64,000 bases of DNA from Cordylochernes scorpioides (lineage: Eukaryota > Arthropoda > Arachnida > Pseudoscorpiones > Chernetidae). The first letter of the stretch is position 1; each line of letters starts with the position of its first letter. The notes under the pieces were generated by a model that saw nothing but the letters and a program-made list of their open reading frames with translations, was not told the origin of the DNA and did no database searches. The stretch is from assembly GCA_030710605.1 (NCBI GenBank), contig CP092877.1, positions 46,422,406 to 46,486,405 of the forward strand, read 5' to 3'. Position numbers and translations under genes: made by a program. Positions 10,741 to 21,296 of the stretch are shown here, in pieces.

Positions 10741-12038
10741 TGTCCCATAAGTTCCCGGACTGGGTCCATAAAAAAAAAAAAGGTAAGATATTAAAAAAAA
10801 ATTAAAACTTTTAAAAGTAATCCCGCCTTGCTTCAACGCACTAGCGCCATCGTTTCTCCAAATTGTTGAAACAGTTTTTATAGGGCTCTTTTGGAATGCT
10901 CTTCAATGCCAACAGCGATTTTTCTATTATGTCATCCCTGGTGTCAAAATGTCTTCCTTTTAGAATTGCTTTAAGTTTGGGGAACAGGAAAAAGTAATTT
11001 GATGCGATATCTGGGGAATAGGGTGGTTGAGGTAGGATTTCTGTCCCGTTTTTAGCCAAAAAAAAAAAAAAAAAACTCGTCACCAAGTGCGCTGTGTGAG
11101 GGCGGGCATTGTTATGGTGTAGGATCCAGTCACCATTAGACCATTTTTCTGGCCTTTCTTTTTTGAATCGCTTCCCTTAGATGGCGAAGAATGCCCAAAT
11201 ACATTTCCTTAATAACTGTTTGGCCTGCAGGGAGATACTCGTGATGAACAATGCCCTTGTTATCCAAAAAAAGCGACCAGCAACACCTTGTTTCTGGATT
11301 TCAATATCCTGGATTTTTTTGGTCTAGGCTCACCCTGACCTCTCCACTCGGCATATTGACGCTTGGTTTCAGGGTCATAGTCATAGACCCATGTCTCGTC
11401 GCCTGTGATTATCTTGTCTTTCCATTCCGGACCCGTTCTTGTCATTTCCAACATGTTCTCACAGGTTGCAAGCCGACACAGTTTTTGCTCATTGGTGAAG
11501 AATCTTGGGATGAATTTTGCAGGAGCCTTTTTGATCTTCAAATCTTTGGTTACGATCCTTCCAATCGTTGTTTTAGAGATGCCTGTGTCGTGCTCTAGCT
11601 CCAGCAAAGTGGTTCGGTGATTTTTTGCACATTTTCATCAGTCCTTTGAAATTTTGGGCGTCCTTGACGAGGATCATCTTCAATAGAAATTCTGCCAGTT
11701 TTAAATCTAGAATGCCTTTCAAAAACAGTTGTTCTCTTTGGGGGGTCATTAGGGAATTCTTTATTAGGCATTTCAAAAGTTTCGGTTGCTGATATTTGAA
11801 GTTTCCCACAAAATTCTATGCAAATCCTCTGCTTCAATTTTTGTTCCATCGCAAAATCGCCGCAGCGATAGGTGTAACCTTTAAATAAATTAGAATGACC
11901 TTTACGCGCGCGCACGTACAGCCTCGATATTGGTACCACCGTGTTGCCAGATATTTTTTCTATAATAAACAGACAAATATATTTACATTTTTCATTTATT
12001 TATATTTTTATGGACCCAGTCCGGGAACTTATGGGACA
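10741..12038 (-). mobile_element. Mariner-family DNA transposon
   Basis: Perfect-looking terminal inverted repeats of about 33 bp start TGTCCCATAAGTTCCC at 10,741 and mirror at 12,005-12,038. TA dinucleotides flank both ends (10,739-10,740 and 12,039-12,040). The 1,298-bp length is usual for mariner. The transposase lies on the minus strand. The insertion separates copia A ...LSLIQG from the RNase H fragment. Confidence 0.95.
10841..11849 (-). pseudogene. Mariner transposase, frameshifted, with Asp-to-Asn in the catalytic triad
   Basis: It starts MEQKLKQRICIEF with a helix-turn-helix region. It continues in another frame (DTGISKTTIGRIVTKDL, TGDETWVYDYDPETKRQ, EWRGQGEPRPKKSR) and ends with PPYSPDIASNYFFLFPKLK. 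The mariner catalytic triad is D,D34D. The first Asp (GDETW) and the third (YSPD) are present, but the second motif reads HHNNARPH where the family has HHDNARPH-like sequence. A long T run near 11,058-11,076 also disrupts the frame. It would be inactive as assembled. Confidence 0.88.
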
Positions 12039-12040
12039 TA

Positions 12041-12780
12041 CCTTGTATATCGCCGGAATGATTCCAATGATGTTTGTATATACAGTGAGGTAGATTGGGC
12101 TAGCGATGACAAATGGTCCAATAGTGGGACAGCTATAGGACATTCTTCAGTCATATGTAAGACTAGCAAACAAAAGTGTGTCTCACTTTTCACAATGAAG
12201 GCATAATAGCGCTATGCCAAACCACTAGGGAAGCAGTTTGGATCGCTACCATCTTGAAAGATTTGAAATTCTTTTAGAATTTCTCCCTTCCCATGCTAAT
12301 TCATTGCAAAAATAGATCAGCAATAGCCATTTCATTAAATAATGTAGATACTTTTATAAATTCAATTGCCATCTATCGATAAAATTTGTAACAAATAAAT
12401 GTACTGGCAATGCGTTTCTTTTTAAAAAAAGCATCAAATATTATCTCTACGGATATTAGATGCTATTTTAAAAAGAAACACATTGCCAGTAAATTTATTT
12501 GTTACAAATTTTAATGTGGATAATAACAGATCAAAGAGTAAACAGGAAAGGTCAAGATTGTCTCTACAAAGGAGAACCTGGCCAACGTCTTCACCAAGAC
12601 CCTGTGTGGCTCACAAGAAGGCCTATGACTTCATGAATTGTTCGGAAATTCTCTTGTCCAACGCTACAGTGGGGAATGATAGAAGGAAGCGTGGGGACCG
12701 TTACAACCGGCGCCACTTGGTGGCGCTGCATCGAGAACTGACCAATGAGCATTGCCCACCGGCAACCGCCAAGTTTTAAA
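12041..12780 (+). pseudogene. Copia A RNase H and C-terminal fragment
   Basis: VCIYSEVDWASDDKWSNSGTAIGH matches the copia RNase H 'DADWAGD...RRSTSG' region, followed by SKQKCVSLFTMKA. Near 12,560 the fragment STKENLANVFTKTLC is the conserved copia C-terminal box. Frames change several times, and a fold-back duplication lies between the two conserved parts. Confidence 0.75.
12382..12515. repeat. Fold-back inverted repeat within copia A
   Basis: Two arms of about 47 bp face each other around a short spacer. The left contains TTTGTAACAAATAAATG and TGGCAATGCGTTTC; the right is its reverse complement ending TTTGTTACAAATTTT. There is no TA or other target duplication typical of a MITE. The right arm is in frame with copia A coding, so an inverted duplication of element sequence is the simplest reading. 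Confidence 0.7.
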
Positions 12781-12847
12781 TTCATTTCTAATATTATCTA
12801 AAGTATCCGCCAGGGATAGTTTTTTTTCCGTCTCCGGCCTAACCTGC

Positions 12848-13078
12848 TGTTTGTGTATAAAAGTGGGCCTTGTATTTGAAATGATAAGGTATGGGTTGAT
12901 TTTAAATGTTTTAATTATCTAGGAATGAGATTACATAATATAACACACAATAAAAATAAAAGTACATACTTGAGGTGTGACATTGAAGGCGGTAAACAAT
13001 GCTTATTCGATTACATTGTATATTTACAACACAACACGTTGTCGCATCTATTTCTAACATTATTAAAAATATATAACA
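12848..13078 (-). repeat. 3' LTR of gypsy A
   Basis: It matches 43,681-43,902 with scattered differences, including a few extra bases. On the minus strand it is preceded by the purine tract GTAGGGGAGAC (13,079-13,089), as expected for a 3' LTR. Confidence 0.9.
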
Positions 13079-13383
13079 GTCTCCCCTACTTTAGATAAGA
13101 CACTTAGGGATAGTTTCCTGTTTTTATATTTCTGGTTGTGTAGATATAGTCCTCAAGATGTCGCGGGGGTCGTCTTGGGCGTTGTGATCTGTGCAGGGGT
13201 GTATCAGGCATGGATGTAGGTTCCTGATCAGATGTCTGGTCGGGGTCATGATGCTCCTGTTGATTCGGTTCAGGCTGTGAAACAGTGTATTGGATCGGAT
13301 CAAAGTCTGGTGATGACTGGCTTGGTTTCGATTGGTGGTGTATTGTAGATTCGTCAAAAGTGACTTGTTTCTTTTTAATTTCA

Positions 13384-13736
13384 ACTTTTTAAAGTTGGTT
13401 TATGTGACGTTTTAGAGATTTTCCTTCATCTAATTCAATGACGTAGTGAAGATTTCCAAGCTTTTGTTTAATAGTTCCATTTTTCCAAAACGGTTTGTTG
13501 CTGATGAAAACTCTGGCTTGAACTCTTTCTCCTACCTGAAGACATCGTGTACGCGGTTGAATTTGCTGTTGTGACCTTTCTTCCTGATAAGGTCGCATAG
13601 CATCGAGTTTTATGCGAATTTGCCTGTTCAGATACATTTCTGATGGTGATCTCCCACTTGCTAATGGAGTTGCGCGATAACGAAGGAGTATCTTTTGAAT
13701 CTTCTGGTGTATTGGAACATTTTCGTTTATCATAGA
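13384..13736 (-). pseudogene. Gypsy A integrase C-terminus
   Basis: In the frame ending at 13,389 it reads MINENVPIHQKIQKILLRYRATP, then GRSPSEMYLNRQIR and VGERVQARVF. These are the end of the integrase core (a gypsy-type LLRYRATP motif) and the C-terminal domain. The upstream part of the same exon is at 23,027-23,602; removing the Helitron restores the frame between an A and a T. Short overlapping frames on the same strand are shadows. Confidence 0.85.
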
Positions 13737-14492
13737 CTAGCGGATGTGCCCGGCTTCGCCCGGGTTTTACCCGAGTGAATGTTTGTCTAACGAACATTTG
13801 TTAAAACAATTCTCTTTAAACTTATAAAACGTACTCGGCTTCGCCCGGGGTTTTACCCGAGTAAAGGTTTGTCTAGCGAACATTTGTTAAAACAATTCTC
13901 TAAAACTTATTAAAAAATAAAAAAGATATATTTTGATAATTTGAAACTCCTAAATTTGAATCTCTCGATAAAGTGAACATTTTTTCCCGGTCCCTGTGTG
14001 CCTTGTCATCCTGAATTTTGTCTTTCCTAATTTTCTACATTAGAAAATCATAGTTTTATCTAGTGAACATTTTTTTCCCGGTCCCTTGAGAAATACTCGA
14101 TAAGTTGAATAAAATCAATATTAATTGGTTCCCTCGGTAATTGGAAGTTAAAGGAATAGTATCTTCGCCTTGGAATTGTATCATTATTCTTGTCGCAAAT
14201 AAATTGCCGTGTCATCCTGAGATAATCTTACTTTTGATAAATAATATTTATGATAACAAACTTAGTGATAAGAAAACTTGTTATCATCGTCACAATGGGG
14301 GCGCTGCTTGCGAGTTAAATCTACAAATCTGCAAATAACTCTAAGGATATTAAAGATATTCATGAAATTATTTTTCAAAAACCTTCCCGGTGATATACCT
14401 AATAATATCCCAAAATTTCACGGCGATTGGATGTATGGTTTTTGAATCTATAGAGTACAGACAGACAGACATTCAATTTTATATATATAAGA
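13737..14492 (-). mobile_element. Complete non-autonomous Helitron unit in the chain
   Basis: 756 bp with 5' TC (TCTTATATATATAAAATTG) after an A at the right edge, and a hairpin (CCCGGGCGAAGCCGGG) plus CTAG at the left edge. The internal part near 14,340-14,490 closely matches 22,860-23,020, so both derive from one Helitron family. A duplicated subterminal segment near 13,800-13,880 repeats the GTTTGTCTAGCGAACATTTG word. Confidence 0.8.
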
Positions 14493-14531
14493 TAATATAA
14501 ATGAGTTTTAAAAATTGTAAAAAAAAAAAAA

Positions 14532-14602
14532 TGCATCGGCCGGGAATCGAACCCGGGCCACTCGCGTGGCAGGCGAGCATTCTACCACTGAACCACCGAT
14601 GC
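14532..14602 (-). tRNA. tRNA-Gly (anticodon GCC)
   Basis: 71 nt with a fully paired acceptor stem (GCATCGG / CCGATGC) and discriminator A. The A-box region is TGGTTCAGTGG and the B-box is GGTTCGATTCC. A 5-bp anticodon stem and 7-base loop carry GCC at 14,568-14,570. A run of twelve T residues follows directly on the minus strand and would terminate Pol III. All arms are intact, so it looks functional. It lies inside the Helitron chain, which suggests capture and transport with the Helitron. Confidence 0.93.
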
Positions 14603-14639
14603 TTAAAAAAATGGCCATATTTAGGTATTCATTCCATTC

Positions 14640-14846
14640 CGGATTAGTCCGCGTAAAAAAAAGTTCTTCAAATGAAAAAAAGAAATAGCCAAAAATACTA
14701 ATCAAAATGCAGCCGAAAATTTTCCTCAGGTTTATAAAAAGCGACATGCAAAATTTGGTACCAATTGGTTTAGTAGTTTTTGAGTTTATCGCGAAACAGA
14801 CAGACAGACAGAAATTGACTTTTATATATATATATATATATATAGA
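14640..14846 (-). mobile_element. Helitron 5' end fragment
   Basis: The minus strand begins TCTATATATATATATATATA at 14,846 and then has the CTGTCTGTCTGTCTG subterminal word shared with other Helitron starts in this window. No matching 3' end is seen before the tRNA gene, so it is truncated or fused to the neighbouring unit. Confidence 0.6.
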
Positions 14847-15607
14847 TTTACTCTTCATTGTTGGCTTTTATCTTACATTCATTCTTCATTGTTGGCTTTT
14901 TATATTACATTCACTCTTCATTGTTGGCTTTTTATCTTACATTCACTCTGTTGGCTTTTTATATTACATTTACTCTTCATTGTTGGCTTTTTATCTTACA
15001 TTCATTCTTCATTGTTGGCTTTTTATATTACATTTACTCTTAATTGTTGGCTTTTTATCTTACATTCACTCTTCATTGTTGGCTTTTTATCTTACATTCA
15101 TTCTTCATTGTTGGCTTTTTATATTACATTCACTCTTCATTGTTGGCTTTTTATCTTACATTCATTCTTCATTGTTGGCTTTTTATATTACATTCACTCT
15201 TCATTGTTGGCTTTTTATCTTACATTCACTCTATGGCTTTTTATATTACATTTACTCTTCATTGTTGGCTTTTTATCTTACATTCACTCTTCATTGTTGG
15301 CTTTTTATATTATATTTACTCTTCTTTGTTGGCTTTTTATCTTACATTCATTCTTCAATGTTGGCTTTTTATATTACATTTACTCTTCGTTGTTGGCTTT
15401 TTTATCTTACATTCACTCTTCATTGTTGGCTTTTTATCTTACATTCATTCTTCATTGTTGGCTTTTTATATTACATTCATTCTTCATTGTTGGCTTTTTA
15501 TCTTACATTCATTCTTCATTGTTGGCTTTTTATATTACATTCACTCTTCATTGTTGGCTTTTTATCTTACATTCACTCTGTTGGCTTTTTATATTACATT
15601 TACTCTT
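14847..15607 (+). repeat. 32-bp minisatellite, left half
   Basis: About 24 copies of a 32-bp unit with core TGTTGGCTTTTTATCTTACA and variants CTTAC/ATTAC and CACTC/CATTC/TTACTC. Because the unit lacks stops in all three forward frames, each frame is open for hundreds of codons and gives the same hydrophobic peptide repeat. The frames are an artefact of the repeat. It continues at 21,697 after the BEL element; CTCTT is duplicated at the break. Confidence 0.95.
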
Positions 15608-16007
15608 TGTTTCGTTTTATTCTGAACAAAGGTGGCAGAAGGCAGCGCGCAGCGGTGTAGGTACAAAGAGCTACGTCATCGCTGACCAATGGGAGGCCAG
15701 CTGGCGGACCGCCAGAGGGAGCTCGCCACCTTCTAGAACATTCTTCGCACGGTCGCCACTAAAGAACAATGCCTTTCAGAGTTGCGGCTTTAATTCTTTT
15801 GTAAATTCTTTCAATATTCCTTGTAAAGAGAGTTAAAATAAATTCATTTGTAAAGCTTGGGATGATTGCCTGACCAAAGATAAGTACATTTGTTTCTTTA
15901 ACCTATTATAAAACATTATATTCAATTAAGCCTAACGAGAACAAATTGTTTGTAAACAATCATTCTGCTTTTCCTACTTGCGTATTTGCCAAGTGGGAAA
16001 CAAAACA
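15608..16007 (+). repeat. 5' LTR of the BEL element
   Basis: 400 bp, nearly identical to the 3' LTR. The differences I see are at the end, CTACTTGCGTATTT here versus CTCCTTGCGCATTT in the 3' copy. Confidence 0.95.
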
Positions 16008-16008
16008 T

Positions 16009-16026
16009 TGGTGCCGAAACCCGGGA
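16009..16026 (+). promoter_or_regulatory. Primer binding site of the BEL element (tRNA-Phe-like)
   Basis: TGGTGCCGAAACCCGGGA is complementary over 18 bases to the 3' end of tRNA-Phe as I recall it (acceptor strand ...TTTCGGCA plus CCA). It lies one base after the 5' LTR. Confidence 0.75.
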
Positions 16027-16102
16027 ATAAATCTATTAAATATAAATAATTATAATTCATTTTGAAATATATTATTAAAATTAATAATAGCAAAAATTAA
16101 AA

Positions 16103-17716
16103 ATGGCTGCCAAATTTAAAGCTACTTTAAATATTCTTGAATTTCATTTCAAACAAGTGGATTATTTTGAACAAATTTCGCTTAAGATAATTGAATCGAA
16201 GGATGATGCAAATTTACAGACATTTAAAAAATATATTTTAGATATAAAATCTAACATTGAAAAAACTTATTGTAGTCTTTTAACATTTTCTGAATTTGAT
16301 AATGAAGTTTACTTTTCTTGAGTTATGCAATACAATGATAATCTTAGAAATTTAGTGGCGAATATCAATAAAGTATCTTGTACAGCCATTTCAAACAAAA
16401 TTGATGATCTAAATCAATCAACCACAAGTAAAATAGAACTTCCTAAATTTAATTTACCTTCCTTTTCTGGTGATGTTAACGAATGGCTTAGTTTCAAGCA
16501 ATTGTTTTCTCTGTCTATTGATTCCAATACCGCTCTAACTGATTCACAAAAGCTGCAATATTTACAATCAGCTGTTACTGGAGACGCTGAACGACTTATT
16601 AGGGGATTTCCTGTTATTGATGAAAACTATGCCCATGCTTGGGCCACATTGGTCTCCAGATATGATAACAAAAAAGAACTTGCCTTTTCACAATGTACAA
16701 AATTATTCACTTTAAAACCTTTAAAACTAATAAATTCCAAGGCCATTTTCGAACTACTAGATATATGTAATGAAGCCATGAGAAATTTGAAATCACTGGG
16801 TTTGGAAAGAAATACACTTGTTGATATCTTTCTAATACATTTCCTACAAAGGAAGATAGGTGATGATTTGAAAAGGCAATGGGAATTGACGTTGATAGAT
16901 GATGGCTTTCCATCCTACGAAAATTTTATAATGTTCCTTGAAAAACAAGCAAAAAGTTTGCAATCGATAAAAGGTTATGCTAGGGAGGATAAATCTGTAG
17001 TGAAACAAACACATGTATATAATTCTATTTCAAAAGGTGATGATAAATGCCTATTATGCAAAAATTCACATCCTATATTCAAATGTGACAAGTTCCATAA
17101 AAGTTCTCTCCTTGAAAGGTGGAACATAGTAAAAACCAATAACCTTTGTTTCAATTGTTTGCGATCCAACCACAGAGTAACATCATGTAAAATCACTATG
17201 CATTGTAAATCATGCAACAAAAAACATCACACTCTTTTGCATTCCTTCCAACCCGAACCTTTGAATACCACTTCAATTGAAGCCCCAATTGCCCAATCTA
17301 GCGTTTCATGTTTTCTCAGTGATACAACAAAGCCCAATGAGACAATCTTGTTGTCTACTGCTATCGTGAGAGTGAGAGCAGAAAATGGATCGTTTCATCC
17401 ATGCAGAGCTTTGATTGATACTGGTTCTCAAAGAAGTCTAATAACAGAAAATTGTCGTGAAAAGTTGAATCTTCCTGTTAAAAAGAGCCAACTCACAGTT
17501 TTTGGAATTGGTAACCAACCAATACAGCAGTCTGCTAGTGAGACTTTTCTTCAATTTAAGCCTCATTTTTCTGATAGAATATTCAAAATTTCATCCATAA
17601 TACTCGATCAAATCGCTGTTGATTTACCTAATTTTCTGATAAATAGAGATAATTGGCCTCATCTTAAGAATACTTTATTAGCAGATCCCAATTTTGATAA
17701 AAACAATTCCCATTGA
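16103..17716 (+). pseudogene. BEL Gag-protease, one internal TGA
   Basis: It begins MAAKFKATLNILEFHF at the first ATG after the primer site. A TGA at 16,319-16,321 interrupts the same frame, which then runs to 17,716. LPKFNLPSFSGDVNEWLSF marks the BEL-type gag domain (DUF1759). Three cysteine-rich knuckles follow (CLLCKNSHPIFKC, CFNCLRSNHRVTSC, CKSCNKKHH). The protease motif is ALIDTGSQRSLI. At the end, five A residues in GATAAAAACAATT shift the frame relative to RT; four A residues would fuse it to the next entry. A sequencing indel in that run is possible. Confidence 0.9.
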
Positions 17717-20700
17717 TTTAGTAATTGGTGCAGACCTAGCCCCATTTTTATATACAGGAAAACTACGATTCCAAAATCATCCAGGACCCACTGCCTGTAG
17801 TTCCAAGTTAGGATGGATACTTTCAGGAAATGTTTCCAGTTCTGAGACTGGAAACAACTATATCTCATTATGCGCAACATCCCAAGGAGATGATAATCTG
17901 CGAAAGTTTTTTGAATTGGAATCGGTTCCTGCCGCTCTTCCATTGACTAAAGAGGAGAAGAGTTGCGGGGACATTTATGACAAGAACTTTTGCATATCAA
18001 CAGATGGAAGATATTCTGTTGGTCTACCGTTTAAATCTGTGCCTAATCTCGGAGACTCACGTCAGAATGCCATGAAACGATTTCTTGCTCTTGAGAGAAA
18101 ATTGCACAAATCTTCGAATCTTCTTCAGCAATATAAGGATTTCATGATGGAATACCTTTCTCTCAACCACATGGAGCTCATTCCGAAAAACGAACGTGAC
18201 AAACCATCAGACAAGTGCTATTATATACCTCACCATTGCGTTCTGCGTGAGCAGAGCAGCACTACTAAATTAAGAGTAGTGTTTGATGCATCGTGCAAAA
18301 CGAGCAACAATTACTCCTTAAATTACTTTCTTCATACTGGACCAAAATTGCAGCATGATATTTTCAATATTCTTGTGAAGTTTCGTACTAATCCTATAGC
18401 TTTTACAGGAGATATTGAGAAAATGTACAGACAGATAAAAGTGAACTCTTCTAAACTCGACTTTCAGAGAATCTTCTGGAGAAATAGTCCATTAGAATCT
18501 TTATTGGAGTATAGATTGCTCACAGTAACTTATGGAATGTCGTGTGCACCATATCTTGCAATCCGTACCTTGATGCAACTTGCCACCGACAAAGAACTCC
18601 TGTTTCCAGAGGCATCTAAAATCATAAAAACTGATTTTTATGTAGACGACCTACTTTCTGGCGCAACAACAATCGAAGAAGCAAAAGTTCTCATTGATGA
18701 TATCCGGAAAATCCTTTTATCTGGTGGCTTTTGCATAAGAAAATGGAAGTCAAATGTCCCTGAGGTTCTTTCAGAGGTACCAGAAGCGCTGAAAGCACAT
18801 GATTCATATGAAATCGGAGATAATTCATCTGTTAAGATTCTTGGGATAAATTGGAATCCATCCACGGATAATTTCACAATTACAGTCAATTCACTAAAAG
18901 ACGTATATTCTAAAAGACAATTGTTATCGGACATTTCTCGAATTTATGACCCTTTGGGATGGTTATCACCGGTGATCATTAGCTTCAAGATTCTGTTCCA
19001 AACTTTGTGGAAACAGGATTTGGATTGGGATGATCCCTTGTCTGAATCGTTATGTTCTCATTGGAGGAGAGTGAAAATGGATTTGGCCATGCTAAATCAT
19101 ATTAAAATTCCTAGATATATTTCCTGCAAGGGACTTATACATTCTTTAGAACTCCATGGATTTTGTGATGCTTCCGAATCTGCATATTCATCAGTTGTTT
19201 ATATGAAATCTCTTTTTAAATCTGGTCATGTTCAAGTCACATTGATTGCTGCCAAGACAAAAGTCGCTCCCTTGAAGGCAACGTCAATACCTCGTCTGGA
19301 GCTTTGTGCTGCTCTTCTCCTTTCAAATTTATATGATTCCATTTGTAGCTCATTGCTGTTGCAGATTGACCGAGTAATTTTGTGGACAGATTCCCAGATT
19401 GTTTTATGTTGGATAAAATCTGAATCAAAACATTGGAAACCTTTTGTTGGTAACCGGATTGCAGAAATTCAGCGACTAACTCTGCAATCTTCTTGGTACT
19501 ATGTGTCTACCAAGGATAATCCTGCAGATTTCGCCTCCAGAGGTATAACTTCTTCAGAGCTAGTAAACCATTCACTTTGGTGGAATGGTCCTGATTGGCT
19601 ATCAAACTCAAGTTTACAAGATCCGCTACCAATCACATATGAACTTCCAAAAGAAGTTTGTCATGAAAAAAGAAAGCCTGTTCCGATTGTTTATTTCACT
19701 ACTTGTCCTATTATAGACTTTATTTTTAAATTCTCAACATTCAGGAAGCTGAGCAGAGTTACGGCATGGCTCCTAAGATTTATCCACAATGCTAGACACA
19801 GCAGCGACAAAATAAAACACAAAGAATTGTCCTCTAATGAGCTCGATAATTCAATTCGAACTCTTATTCAAATCATTCAAAGTTCAGAATTTAAAACTGA
19901 AATTCAATGTTGTAATCAAAGCAAAGTACTACCAACAAACTCAAAACTTTTATCCCTAAACCCATTTATTGATTCATCAGGAATTCTACGTGTAGGAGGT
20001 CGACTGCGCAAATCCAACCTGCAATTCAATGAGAAGCATCCAATAATTCTTCCTCACAACCATTTCGTTACAGAATTGATTGTTCAACAATTCCACGTAG
20101 AGCATCTTCATTCTGGTCTCCAATTAACTCTGTGTGCCATCCGACAAAAGTACTGGATTCCATCCGGTAGAATTCTAGTAAAAAAGCTCATTAATCGTTG
20201 CATGACATGTTTCAAGACGAAACGCCAAGTGTCAAAAAAAATCATGGGAGATCTGCCTATCCATAGAATCATACCCTCAAGCCCTTTTAGCAAAACAGGA
20301 ATAGACTTCGCAGGACCATTTATAACTAAACCTAATGTCATAAGAACAAAAGTAACATTAAAATCATATATAGCATTATTCATTTGTTTCTCAACGAAGG
20401 CTATTCACCTTGAGATAGTTTCAGATCTGTCAACCCCTGCCTTCCTCGCTGCTTTTAGAAGATTCATCTCTCGTCGAGGAAAACCCTCTGATATTTTCAC
20501 CGACAACGCTACTAACTTTAAAGGAGCTAAGAATATTTTGAATAATATACATCAACTTGTAAAGGATTCTTCAATTCAAAGTTATGTCGCAAATGAAAAC
20601 ATCACTTGGCATTTTATACCTCCATCTGCTCCAAACTTCGGCGGCATTTGGGAAGCAGGAATTAAATCATTGAAGTATCATCTCCTTAGGTGTTTAAAAT

Positions 20701-21185
20701 CTGCAGTTTTAAATTTTGAAGAACTCAATACTCTGACAAGTCAAATTGAAGCGTGCTTGAATTCTTGCCCGTTGTATCCGATGAGTTCGGATCCAAATGA
20801 TTTCAACCCTCTCACTCCAGGACATTTTTTGATTGGAAGACCATTAACAGCACTCCCAGAGCCCAGTTATCACCCTAATGACAACTACTTAACTAGATGG
20901 AAATTAATTCAAAAGGCCAGAGATGTTTTCTGGCAAAGATGGTCCAGGGAATATCTAAACAATCTGCAACAACGGTCCAAATGGAAAAAACCCTCTTCCA
21001 ACCTGAAGGTTGGAGATTTGGTGTTGGTAAAAGACTTTCCTTTGCCTTCAATACAGTGGAGCCTTGGCCGCATCACCAAGGTGTCACCTGGAGCGGATGG
21101 CATTGTCCGAGTTGTGGAACTTCAAACAGAGAAACAACATCATCTAATAAGACCCATCTCGAAGATTGCACTTCTGCCATTCTAA
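17694..21185 (+). CDS. BEL reverse transcriptase-RNase H-integrase
   Basis: 1,163 codons, uninterrupted. It starts in the protease tail (IPIDLVIGADLAPF). RT includes KLRVVFDASCKT, FTGDIEKMYRQIKV and the catalytic FYVDDLLSG. RNase H has LHGFCDASESAYSSVVY and LWTDSQIVL. The integrase has the H-H-C-C zinc region (VEHLHSG...CMTC) and catalytic-type residues in KTGIDFAGPF, IFTDNATNFKG and FGGIWEAGIKSLK, then the C-terminal LKVGDLVLVKD. The length and full domain set suggest a recently active protein. The first ATG here is probably not the natural start, since it should be translated as an extension of Gag-protease. Confidence 0.95.
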   Translation: MIKTIPIDLVIGADLAPFLYTGKLRFQNHPGPTACSSKLGWILSGNVSSSETGNNYISLCATSQGDDNLRKFFELESVPAALPLTKEEKSCGDIYDKNFCISTDGRYSVGLPFKSVPNLGDSRQNAMKRFLALERKLHKSSNLLQQYKDFMMEYLSLNHMELIPKNERDKPSDKCYYIPHHCVLREQSSTTKLRVVFDASCKTSNNYSLNYFLHTGPKLQHDIFNILVKFRTNPIAFTGDIEKMYRQIKVNSSKLDFQRIFWRNSPLESLLEYRLLTVTYGMSCAPYLAIRTLMQLATDKELLFPEASKIIKTDFYVDDLLSGATTIEEAKVLIDDIRKILLSGGFCIRKWKSNVPEVLSEVPEALKAHDSYEIGDNSSVKILGINWNPSTDNFTITVNSLKDVYSKRQLLSDISRIYDPLGWLSPVIISFKILFQTLWKQDLDWDDPLSESLCSHWRRVKMDLAMLNHIKIPRYISCKGLIHSLELHGFCDASESAYSSVVYMKSLFKSGHVQVTLIAAKTKVAPLKATSIPRLELCAALLLSNLYDSICSSLLLQIDRVILWTDSQIVLCWIKSESKHWKPFVGNRIAEIQRLTLQSSWYYVSTKDNPADFASRGITSSELVNHSLWWNGPDWLSNSSLQDPLPITYELPKEVCHEKRKPVPIVYFTTCPIIDFIFKFSTFRKLSRVTAWLLRFIHNARHSSDKIKHKELSSNELDNSIRTLIQIIQSSEFKTEIQCCNQSKVLPTNSKLLSLNPFIDSSGILRVGGRLRKSNLQFNEKHPIILPHNHFVTELIVQQFHVEHLHSGLQLTLCAIRQKYWIPSGRILVKKLINRCMTCFKTKRQVSKKIMGDLPIHRIIPSSPFSKTGIDFAGPFITKPNVIRTKVTLKSYIALFICFSTKAIHLEIVSDLSTPAFLAAFRRFISRRGKPSDIFTDNATNFKGAKNILNNIHQLVKDSSIQSYVANENITWHFIPPSAPNFGGIWEAGIKSLKYHLLRCLKSAVLNFEELNTLTSQIEACLNSCPLYPMSSDPNDFNPLTPGHFLIGRPLTALPEPSYHPNDNYLTRWKLIQKARDVFWQRWSREYLNNLQQRSKWKKPSSNLKVGDLVLVKDFPLPSIQWSLGRITKVSPGADGIVRVVELQTEKQHHLIRPISKIALLPF

Positions 21186-21296
21186 TTCTTCTTCTTCTTC
21201 TTCTTCGAAAAAAAAACAAAAAAATAAAAAACTTTCTACACTATGTGATCCTTTTCTTTTGCCTTGTGTGTGGACTACGTCCACAGGAGGGGAGTA

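Larger units (their letters stand above)
3950..12840 (+). mobile_element. Degenerate Ty1/copia retrotransposon (copia A), heavily interrupted
   Basis: Copia-type gag zinc knuckle, protease, integrase, reverse transcriptase and RNase H remnants lie in order on the plus strand. They are separated by three later insertions: gypsy B at 4,439-8,701, a SINE at 9,213-9,519 and a mariner at 10,741-12,038. The coding is riddled with stops and has an internal RT deletion. I cannot define LTRs; both limits given are the outermost coding-like sequence. This is the oldest recognisable layer of the left cluster. Confidence 0.75.

Noticed and set aside
14707..15836. Long open frames of 193-317 codons over the left minisatellite
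   Set aside because: All three forward frames are open and repeat the same hydrophobic peptide because a stop-free 32-bp unit is tandemly repeated; there is no family resemblance.
17694..21185. Envelope gene or errantivirus nature of the LTR elements
   Set aside because: No env-like ORF follows pol in the BEL, gypsy A or gypsy B elements; each ends in the integrase shortly before the purine tract.
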